Below are positions 7,676 to 12,950 of a stretch of DNA of 12,950 nt, one piece after another. Under the pieces are notes generated by a model that was not told where the DNA came from, ran no database searches, and saw only the letters and a program-made list of their open reading frames with translations. The translations under genes were made by a program, and so were the position numbers. Positions within the stretch are counted from its first letter, which is position 1. Every line of letters begins with the position of its first letter. The stretch is from CAZTVN01 sp964617145 (GTDB taxonomy: Bacteria > Patescibacteriota > Gracilibacteria > UBA1369 > JACRIC01), in the NCBI GenBank assembly GCA_964617145.1, contig CAZTVN010000035.1, forward strand, positions 1 to 12,950, given 5' to 3'.

Positions 7676-7688
7676 TTTTTATTATTTT

Positions 7689-7970
7689 ATGAACATTCCT
7701 ACCCTTCGTCTCACTATTGATGATGTTGATTTTCAGATTATTTGTCTTCTTTCGGAACGTATTAAGATTGTTCAAAAGATTTGTGATTTGAAGGCAAAAA
7801 ATAATATTCCTGTATATCAACCAAAACGTGAATCTCTCATGCTGAAAAAAAGAAAGACTTTTGCTAAAAAATATGGACTTCGCGATCAATTTATTCTTGA
7901 TCTTTTTGTGCGTATTTTTGAAGAATCTCGTTATGTTCAAGAAGAGTGCCAATCACCGCTCAAAAAATGA
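7689..7970 (+). CDS. aroQ: Chorismate mutase, AroQ type
   Basis: Converts chorismate to prephenate, the branch toward phenylalanine and tyrosine. The 93-residue all-helical protein matches the AroQ fold. Its active-site residues fall at exactly the spacing of the E. coli chorismate mutase domain: R7, R24, K35, R47, E48 and Q84 correspond to R11, R28, K39, R51, E52 and Q88. ATG 7689 is chosen over ATG 7644, which would add 15 non-conserved residues and run through the inverted repeat at 7661-7675. The TGA stop overlaps the trpE ATG as ATGA, so the two are probably co-translated. It is divergent from rpsB. The stand-alone form, rather than a fusion to DAHP synthase or prephenate dehydratase, is common in bacteria. 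Confidence 0.88.
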   Translation: MNIPTLRLTIDDVDFQIICLLSERIKIVQKICDLKAKNNIPVYQPKRESLMLKKRKTFAKKYGLRDQFILDLFVRIFEESRYVQEECQSPLKK

Positions 7971-9322
7971 TCTCTCTTCCCTTTCGGCCGCAAGACCTTG
8001 TGTATCGCGAAAAATCTCTTCCTATTCATCTTCCAGTGCTTGAAATTTTTAAACGAGTGAAACGAGCATATGAAAATGTTTTTTTTCTTGAATCTCTTGG
8101 AGAGGATTCCCAATTTGCACGGTATTCTTATATTGGTTTTCGTCCTTATCATACTTTTAGGGCTTTTGACTTCGCGCTTCAAGTTGATGATACGACTTTC
8201 GAAACAGAAAATCCCTATTTTGCTCTCCGTTTTCTTCATAAATATGCTCATATTCCTTGTGATCGTTTTTGTGGAGGGCTTGTAGGTTATTTGACTTATG
8301 AGGCTACAAAATATTTTGAACCGGGTAATTTTTATAAATCTCAGAGGGATTTTCCTGATTTTGAATTTGGACTTTATCTCGATGGACTGGTTTTTGATAA
8401 AAAAAATCAAACTCTTCATTATTTTTATCTTCTTGAAGATAGAAGTGAGGAACTTTTCGCACATTTGATGAGTGAAACTCCGTCATCATCGTTTCAAGTT
8501 GTTCAGACTGGGGTTGATACTTCCAAAGAACAATTTGAAGATATGGTTAAAAAAGCTCTTACACACATTTATCAGGGTGATAGTTTTCAGATTGTTCTTT
8601 CGCGAAAGATTTTTCTTGAAATAGTCGGCGATTGTATTTTTTTTTACGAACGTCTTCGTGAGTTGAATCCTTCGCCGCATATGTTTTATTTGCGTTTTGA
8701 TAAACGTGAACTTATTGGTTCAAGTCCCGAGCTTATTGTTCGACTTGAAAATGGAGTAATTGAAAATTTTCCTTTGGCGGGGACTCGTAAAAGAGGTTTA
8801 AATCAGGAAGAAGATGAGGAAATTGCGAAAAAGCTTCTCGAAAGTGAAAAAGAACGTGCGGAACATATGATGCTCGTTGATTTGGGGAGAAACGATCTCG
8901 GAAGAGTAAGTCAATTTGGAAGTGTTGAGGTAAGGCGGCTCATGCAGATTCGTAAACTCAGTCATGTTCAACATATTGGAAGCGAGCTTACTGGCAAATT
9001 GGAATCTAAAAGAGATATGTTTGATGTTCTTGCTGCTTCGAGTCCTATGGGTACTGTGACCGGCGCTCCAAAGGTTGAAACCATGAAAATTATTCATAAT
9101 CTGGAACCTTATGAGAGAGGTCCGTATTCTGGTAGTGTTGGTTTTTTTTCTCTGAATGGTAATTGTAATTTTGCTATTCTTATTCGCAGTCTTTTTCGTA
9201 ATGGTAATAAAGCTTATCTTCAGGCAGGCGCTGGGATTGTCTATGATTCTCTTCCTGCTCATGAATATCTTGAAACGGAAAGAAAACTTGCGGGGTTACT
9301 CTCTGCCCTTGGTCTTAAATAG
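7967..9322 (+). CDS. trpE: Anthranilate synthase component I-like chorismate-binding enzyme (TrpE)
   Basis: Likely converts chorismate to anthranilate at the start of tryptophan synthesis. The 451-residue protein has an N-terminal domain with FFLES (39-43) and RYSYIGF, the region that binds feedback tryptophan in TrpE proteins. The catalytic domain follows, with FQIVLSRK, FPLAGTRKRG near 268-277, MLVDLGRNDLGRV near 302-314, GTVTGAPKVE near 362 and AGAGIVYDS near 421. The alanine in PLAGT is the TrpE state; classic PabB has lysine there. Some PabB-type proteins also carry PIAGT, so aminodeoxychorismate synthase remains possible. ATG 7967 is set by the ATGA overlap with aroQ. No TrpG amidotransferase or other trp gene is in the window. 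The TAG stop lies inside the terminator stem. Confidence 0.85.
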   Translation: MISLPFRPQDLVYREKSLPIHLPVLEIFKRVKRAYENVFFLESLGEDSQFARYSYIGFRPYHTFRAFDFALQVDDTTFETENPYFALRFLHKYAHIPCDRFCGGLVGYLTYEATKYFEPGNFYKSQRDFPDFEFGLYLDGLVFDKKNQTLHYFYLLEDRSEELFAHLMSETPSSSFQVVQTGVDTSKEQFEDMVKKALTHIYQGDSFQIVLSRKIFLEIVGDCIFFYERLRELNPSPHMFYLRFDKRELIGSSPELIVRLENGVIENFPLAGTRKRGLNQEEDEEIAKKLLESEKERAEHMMLVDLGRNDLGRVSQFGSVEVRRLMQIRKLSHVQHIGSELTGKLESKRDMFDVLAASSPMGTVTGAPKVETMKIIHNLEPYERGPYSGSVGFFSLNGNCNFAILIRSLFRNGNKAYLQAGAGIVYDSLPAHEYLETERKLAGLLSALGLK

Positions 9323-9346
9323 GCTTTGACAAAGCCTATTTTCTTT
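9317..9346 (+). terminator. Rho-independent terminator after trpE
   Basis: A perfect 11-bp stem (9317-9327 pairing with 9331-9341, AAATAGGCTTT/AAAGCCTATTT) with a GAC loop runs into a T-rich tract ending near 9346. The trpE stop codon is within the left arm. Confidence 0.8.
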
Positions 9347-9354
9347 GATAGAAT
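9326..9354 (+). promoter_or_regulatory. Strong sigma70-type promoter of the anti-sigma/STAS pair
   Basis: TTGACA (9326-9331, exact consensus) and TAGAAT (9349-9354, one mismatch) are spaced 17 bases apart. RNA would start near 9361, about 20 bases before the ATG at 9382. The -35 box occupies the loop and stem of the trpE terminator. Confidence 0.75.
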
Positions 9355-9381
9355 TATTAGATATATAAAGACCAACGAAAT

Positions 9382-9936
9382 ATGTCATCAAACATGGAGT
9401 TTAGCTCAGGAAAATCGGAAAAACCTATTGAGATTAGCATTATTCTTCCTACGAATGCTTATTTTCTTTCTGGTATTCGTGATTTTACTTTAACTTTAGC
9501 AAAAAATCTTTCAGGCTTTTCTGATCAATGGGCCTATCGTTGTCAAGCCGTTATTGATGAGTTATGTAACAATGCTATTGAACATGGCTCGCAATCCGAT
9601 GATACTATTAAGATAACGTTTTTGAGTTTGCCTTCAGACTATATTGAATTTCAGGTTGAGGATCATGGTTCTGGTAAAAATTCTTTGAATGCCAAACAAA
9701 TGAATGACATGATTGATGAAAAGATTCGAAGTGGCGTTTCGGCCACGAATGTGGGATTTCGAGGGCGTGGACTTTCTCATATTGTGGCGAAATGGACTGA
9801 TGAACTTGAATTTATTGATTTAAGCCCTCATGGACTTAAAGTGCGTGCTCGGAAATATCTCAAAAATAATGAAAATGGTCCTGAAAAAACACCGTTGACG
9901 AAATTCCATTTGATGCCTCATTTTGCCCTCCAATAA
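9382..9936 (+). CDS. RsbW/SpoIIAB-like anti-sigma factor serine kinase
   Basis: A 184-residue GHKL-fold (HATPase_c_2) protein. In this family the kinase binds either a sigma factor or an anti-anti-sigma STAS protein, which it inactivates by phosphorylating a serine. The N box is DELCNNAIEHGS, with the predicted catalytic E60 and magnesium-binding N64. The G1 box is EDHGSG (D94, G96, G98). The G2 box GRGLSHIVAKWTDELEF spans 128-144 and includes the family's DE pair. All ATP-site residues I can check are intact, so an active kinase is predicted. Residues about 160-184 are an extra low-complexity tail. A strong promoter lies directly upstream, and a STAS gene follows after 21 bases. No sigma factor gene is present, so the controlled target is unknown; it need not be a sigma factor. 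Confidence 0.87.
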   Translation: MSSNMEFSSGKSEKPIEISIILPTNAYFLSGIRDFTLTLAKNLSGFSDQWAYRCQAVIDELCNNAIEHGSQSDDTIKITFLSLPSDYIEFQVEDHGSGKNSLNAKQMNDMIDEKIRSGVSATNVGFRGRGLSHIVAKWTDELEFIDLSPHGLKVRARKYLKNNENGPEKTPLTKFHLMPHFALQ

Positions 9937-9957
9937 ATTTTTAATATTTTTTGTTCC

Positions 9958-10326
9958 ATGACTTACGTTAACATTACACTTGAAGATGTCCCGACCGGGG
10001 ATCAAAAAAAACAGGTTAAAATTGTGAAATTAAGTGGTCAACTTGATGAAAGTAATGTTGATGAGAATGCCAAAAAAGTTTATAAACTCATTGAGAGCGT
10101 AAAAGAAGATTTGAATCTTATTTTTGATTTTTCTGAACTTGAATACATGAACAGTAAGTCGATTGGGTATTTAACGGATTGGTACGGAAGGATTACGGGT
10201 AAAAATGGGAAAATTGTTATTGCGCAGGCCAAGGATAATATTTACGATATTTTGCAAGTTGTTGGCCTTACCCAACTTATTCATTGCTATCCTTCCCTTA
10301 AGGAAGCGAAACTTGCGGTGATGTAA
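9958..10326 (+). CDS. STAS-domain anti-anti-sigma factor (RsbV/SpoIIAA-like)
   Basis: This 122-residue STAS protein is the expected partner and substrate of the kinase encoded just upstream. It has the strand VKIVKLSGQLDESNVDE (about 20-36) and the core LIFDFSELEYMNSKSIGYL (54-72). In SpoIIAA the matching segment is D-S-S-G-L-G, with the first serine phosphorylated. Here it reads N65-S66-K67-S68-I69-G70, so the phospho-acceptor is retained as S66 while the preceding Asp is Asn and the next residues differ. The C-terminal helix region has VVGLTQLIHCYPSLKEA, usual for the family. The N-terminus carries a polar insertion (DVPTGDQKK). The gene starts at the ATG 21 bases after the kinase stop, without a clear Shine-Dalgarno, and probably shares its transcript. 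Confidence 0.87.
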   Translation: MTYVNITLEDVPTGDQKKQVKIVKLSGQLDESNVDENAKKVYKLIESVKEDLNLIFDFSELEYMNSKSIGYLTDWYGRITGKNGKIVIAQAKDNIYDILQVVGLTQLIHCYPSLKEAKLAVM

Positions 10327-10405
10327 AAGCATGCTCTTTAATTGTTTTTCGGGAAATCTTTCGCCTTTTTTTCTTGTATTTGAAATTTACAAAATTAATC
10401 GTTTC

Positions 10406-10435
10406 TTGATTTCGTATTTATTCCTCGAGTATGAT
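10406..10435 (+). promoter_or_regulatory. Probable promoter of the glycosyltransferase pair
   Basis: TTGATT (10406-10411) and TATGAT (10430-10435) are spaced 18 bases apart, with start near 10442 and a leader of about 85 bases to the GTG at 10528. The intergenic stretch 10327-10527 otherwise shows only AT-rich sequence and one short palindrome. Confidence 0.4.
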
Positions 10436-10463
10436 ATGGACATGCTGAAAAACATTCTTACTA

Positions 10464-10476
10464 CTGCAATTTGCAG
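10464..10476. repeat. Short palindrome CTGCAATTTGCAG in the glycosyltransferase leader
   Basis: A 13-base dyad, six-base arms about a central T, lies between the probable promoter and the GTG start. It could be an operator or a small leader hairpin; chance is possible. Confidence 0.3.
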
Positions 10477-10527
10477 ACTTCGGCTAAAAAAAATGTTCAT
10501 GACTCCTTGTTACCTTATTTTTGATTC

Positions 10528-11643
10528 GTGGCTCTTAAAGATCTCAAAATTGCCATCGTATGTGATTGGCTGACAAATTTTGGTGGGGCTGAGAGGGTTA
10601 TTTTTTCTCTTCATCGCCTTTTTCCTGATGCTCCTATTTATACTTCTCTTTTTAATGAGACCTCGATGAAACCTTTTTGTGATACTAAAATTTATATTTC
10701 TTCCTTTCAAAAATTGCCTTTTTTCAAGCGGTATCACCAGTTTTTTATTCATTTTATGCCGCATATTTTTGAAAATTTTGATTTAAGCGCCTATGACATT
10801 GTTATCTCAAGCTGTCATTCTTGCTCTAAGGGCATTATTACAAAGCCGCGGACACTTCATATTTGTTATTGTCATAGTCCTACTCGGTATCTTTGGGATC
10901 ATTGGCAGGAATATATTCATCAATATCGGCTTCCCAAGTTAGTGGAACGTTGTTTTATGAAAAGTATGCATCGTCTTCGTATTTGGGATCGATTCGCTGC
11001 AGATCGTGTTGATGCCTACGTCGCGAATTCTCGCTTTGTCGCTGATCGTATTCATAAATTTTATCGAAAAAAATCTCATGTCATTCATCCACCTCTTGAA
11101 ATTGAGAGATTTTCGCCTTCAAAAAATATTGGAGATTTTTTTCTTGCTGCTGGCCGACTTGTTCCTTACAAGCGCTTTGATTTACTTGTTGAGGTTTTTA
11201 ATAATAATGGATTTAAGTTGAAAATTTGCGGAGATGGTTATCAGTACGGAGCTTTGAAACGTGAAGCGAAAGATACTATTGAATTTTTAGGGAATGTTTC
11301 TGATGATACTTTAAAGGATCTTATGAGTCAGTGCAGAGCTTTTCTTTTTCCTCAATGTGAAGATTTTGGCATAGCTCCTCTTGAAGCTATGGCATCAGGC
11401 CGTCCAGTTATAGCTTATCGAGCTGGAGGTGCTCTTGAAACGGTGATTGACGAAAAAACAGGGATATTTTTTGACGCACAGACTCCTGAATCCTTCAATG
11501 ATGCTCTTCAACGATTTGAAAAAATGTCTTTTGATCCAAAAGCTATTCGTCGTCATGCTGAGGGTTTCTCCGAGAAGCGTTTTCAAAAAGAGTTTATGTC
11601 TTTTATTGAAGAGAGGTGGGCTGATTGGTCTAAAAAAGATTAA
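10528..11643 (+). CDS. GT4-family glycosyltransferase
   Basis: A 371-residue GT-B fold enzyme that should move a sugar from a nucleotide-sugar donor to a lipid or glycan acceptor at the cytoplasmic membrane face. The N-domain opens KIAIVCDWLTNFGGAERV, whose glycine-rich FGGAE (18-22) is typical of GT4. It also has CYCHSPTRYLWD, often seen in GT4 mannosyltransferase-like members. The C-domain has LAAGRLVPYKRFDLLVE and the E-x7-E motif as E278 (EDFGIAPLE) and E286, followed by GRPVIAYRAGG. GTG 10528 is the only workable start, because an in-frame TGA lies two codons upstream at 10522-10524 and no ATG precedes the first conserved strand. No Shine-Dalgarno is visible. It is followed by a second GT4 gene after 64 bases. 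Donor and acceptor cannot be read from sequence. Confidence 0.9.
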   Translation: MALKDLKIAIVCDWLTNFGGAERVIFSLHRLFPDAPIYTSLFNETSMKPFCDTKIYISSFQKLPFFKRYHQFFIHFMPHIFENFDLSAYDIVISSCHSCSKGIITKPRTLHICYCHSPTRYLWDHWQEYIHQYRLPKLVERCFMKSMHRLRIWDRFAADRVDAYVANSRFVADRIHKFYRKKSHVIHPPLEIERFSPSKNIGDFFLAAGRLVPYKRFDLLVEVFNNNGFKLKICGDGYQYGALKREAKDTIEFLGNVSDDTLKDLMSQCRAFLFPQCEDFGIAPLEAMASGRPVIAYRAGGALETVIDEKTGIFFDAQTPESFNDALQRFEKMSFDPKAIRRHAEGFSEKRFQKEFMSFIEERWADWSKKD

Positions 11644-11707
11644 GAAAAATATACCATCTCCTGCAATTTTACCATTTCGGCTGCAAAATGTTCAAAGCTC
11701 CTCACAT

Positions 11708-12913
11708 ATGAATATTGCTATAGACATTCGCGCTTTAGGGCATGGAACGGTCAGTGGCGTCACTGTTTATATTCAGGAACTTCTTAAGCATCTTTTTATC
11801 TTAGATAAAGAAAATACTTATATCCTTTATGGGAATTCGTTTCGTGATGTAAAAAAGAATATCCCTTTGTTTGAAGCTCCAAATGTTCGCTTTTGTTTTA
11901 CTCGAATTCCTAATAAATTTTTGAATATTTTTCTTCGTTTTTTTAATTTTCCCAAACTCGATCGCATTATTCTTAAAAAATATCCCGATCTTCAAAAAAT
12001 CGATCTTTTTTTTATCCCAGATCCCAGAATTTCGCCCATATCGTCTTCGGTTAAGAAAATTATGACTTTTCATGATCTTTCTTTTGAACGATTTCCCTCT
12101 CATTTTACGCTAAAAACTCGCCTCTGGCATCGCCTTCTCAATCCTCGTAAAGAAGCTCTAAGTTCTGATAAAATCATCGCTGTTTCGCGTTTTACCCAAA
12201 ATGAACTTCATTCTTACTATGGTATTCCTCTTGACCATATTTCTGTTATTTATCATGGTTTATCTCATGATTTTGGGCTTCATGTTTCTGAGGCTGATAT
12301 TTTGGCGGTTAAGAAAAAGTATCATCTTCCCGAGAAATATATTTTATCGCTTTCTACTCTTGAACGGAGAAAAAATCTCCAAAACCTTATAAAAGCTTTT
12401 GAGTGTTTTTGTAGGGAGAATTTAGAACCTTATCATCTTGTCATTGCCGGTATAGCGCATTCAAAGATTTTTCGTAATGTTGATTTAGGGTCGCATTCCA
12501 AAGTTCATTGCATTGGATTTGTTGATGAAGCTCAAAAAGCTGCTCTTTTAAAGGGATCGAGCGCTTTTGTGAATCTTTCTCTTTATGAGGGATTTGGGAT
12601 ACCCGTTCTTGAAGCTCTGCGATGTAAAGTGCCGATTCTTGCTTCAGATATAGCTGTTTTTCGTGAACTTCTTGGTTATAACACTTTTTTTGTTGATCCT
12701 TATGATATTTTTTCTATTGCAAATGGAATGAAGCGCATTGTTCATTTATCAGATAAAGATGATTATCGTGAAAGACTTTTTATTCTTTCTCAAAATTTTT
12801 CTTGGGAAAAGTGTGCAAAAGAAGTCCTATTTACGTTTTTTGGTGTAGTCTTTGACAAAAATCCAGATAATCGTGGTGACGGGTACAGCGAGAATGATGC
12901 CAAGAACGCCTAA
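11708..12913 (+). CDS. GT4-family glycosyltransferase (second of the pair)
   Basis: A 401-residue GT-B glycosyltransferase. MNIAIDIRAL starts the first strand, followed by the acceptor-side loop GTVSGVTVYIQELL (about 14-27), KIMTFHDLSFERFP and KIIAVSRFTQNEL. The donor-binding half has YILSLSTLERRKNLQNLIKAF and the E-x7-E motif E294 (EGFGIPVLE) to E302, resembling GT4 mannosyl- or rhamnosyl-type enzymes. The frame is open well upstream, but ATG 11708 is chosen because it begins the conserved first strand and lies just past the preceding gene. The canonical end is SWEKCAKEVLFTF; the last roughly 28 residues (GVVFDKNPDNRGDG...) look unlike the family and are antisense to the 3' end of a minus-strand gene. 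That suggests loss of an earlier stop. The first GT4 gene is 64 bases upstream, so the two may share a transcript. Confidence 0.88.
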   Translation: MNIAIDIRALGHGTVSGVTVYIQELLKHLFILDKENTYILYGNSFRDVKKNIPLFEAPNVRFCFTRIPNKFLNIFLRFFNFPKLDRIILKKYPDLQKIDLFFIPDPRISPISSSVKKIMTFHDLSFERFPSHFTLKTRLWHRLLNPRKEALSSDKIIAVSRFTQNELHSYYGIPLDHISVIYHGLSHDFGLHVSEADILAVKKKYHLPEKYILSLSTLERRKNLQNLIKAFECFCRENLEPYHLVIAGIAHSKIFRNVDLGSHSKVHCIGFVDEAQKAALLKGSSAFVNLSLYEGFGIPVLEALRCKVPILASDIAVFRELLGYNTFFVDPYDIFSIANGMKRIVHLSDKDDYRERLFILSQNFSWEKCAKEVLFTFFGVVFDKNPDNRGDGYSENDAKNA

Positions 12914-12950
12914 GAATTTCGCACTGACGAGCATCGCAAACATGATGATA
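12827..12950 (-). CDS. C-terminal end of a PerM/AI-2E-family membrane protein (partial)
   Basis: The minus strand is open from the right edge to TAG at 12829-12827. It gives 40 residues that include MFAMLVSAKFLGVLGIILAV, then PVTTIIWIFVKDYTKKRK. The pattern of a glycine-rich last helix, LAVPV, a hydrophobic stretch and a basic tail is what I expect at the C-terminus of AI-2E family (PerM/YdiK-type) transporters. Only the end is visible, so the family call is provisional. It overlaps the second glycosyltransferase tail to tail by 87 bases. Confidence 0.6.
   Translation of the reverse strand, partial: IIMFAMLVSAKFLGVLGIILAVPVTTIIWIFVKDYTKKRK

Noticed and set aside
7554..7952. Minus-strand open frame of 132 codons opposite aroQ
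   Set aside because: The plus-strand aroQ has all active-site residues at family spacing; the antisense frame is a basic, low-complexity product.
7937..8464. Minus-strand open frame of 175 codons opposite trpE
   Set aside because: Lysine/isoleucine-rich shadow of trpE with no domain pattern.
10331..10573. Small plus-strand frame in the gap before the first glycosyltransferase
   Set aside because: No family resemblance or ribosome site; it overlaps the glycosyltransferase start and the probable promoter.
11447..11707. Upstream extension of the second glycosyltransferase
   Set aside because: The extension overlaps the first glycosyltransferase in another frame and shows no conserved pattern; the fold begins at the ATG at 11708.

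Overview
The window is AT-rich, gene-dense bacterial DNA from an organism I cannot name. Short or overlapping gene junctions, a short EF-Ts, few clear Shine-Dalgarno sites and overlapping 3' ends suggest a compact genome, for example of the Candidate Phyla Radiation (Patescibacteria) type. That placement is inference from style. Stop codons are TAA, TAG and TGA. TGA ends aroQ inside an ATGA junction, which argues against the UGA=Gly code of Gracilibacteria and Absconditabacteria.

Layout. (1) 1-1834, minus: the 5' part of a large gene that runs off the left edge. It has an ATP/ADP-translocase-like (Npt/NTT) membrane domain followed by HEAT-like repeats, and a good sigma70-type promoter. (2) 2034-3599, plus: murJ, the lipid II flippase, divergent from gene 1. 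Its 3' end overlaps ribD tail to tail. (3) 7576-3534, minus: a tight five-gene run rpsB - small DUF4870/Tic20-like membrane protein - tsf - ribBA - ribD. It mixes translation genes with the first steps of riboflavin synthesis. (4) 7689-9322, plus: aroQ-type chorismate mutase translationally coupled to an anthranilate-synthase-like trpE, closed by a strong hairpin terminator. The loop and right arm of that hairpin also carry the -35 box of the next promoter. (5) 9382-10326, plus: an RsbW-like anti-sigma kinase and an RsbV/SpoIIAA-like STAS protein, a partner-switch pair with no sigma factor or PP2C phosphatase in view. (6) 10528-12913, plus: two GT4 glycosyltransferases. (7) 12827-12950, minus: the C-terminus of a PerM/AI-2E-family membrane protein whose end overlaps the second glycosyltransferase.

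How it fits together. MurJ and the glycosyltransferases point to cell-envelope polymer assembly. The rpsB run links ribosome and elongation-factor production to flavin precursor synthesis. AroQ and TrpE both draw on chorismate. The kinase/STAS pair is a regulatory switch whose target is not visible. No tRNA, rRNA, CRISPR array, insertion sequence or phage gene was seen. No gap exceeds 300 bases. The largest are 1835-2033 (promoter of gene 1), 10327-10527 (probable promoter of the first glycosyltransferase) and 7577-7688 (divergent control region with two inverted repeats).

I found no wholly unknown system. The items most worth a second look are the nucleotide-transporter/HEAT fusion, the membrane gene inserted between rpsB and tsf with coupled rib genes, the orphan partner-switch pair, and the terminator/promoter overlap.
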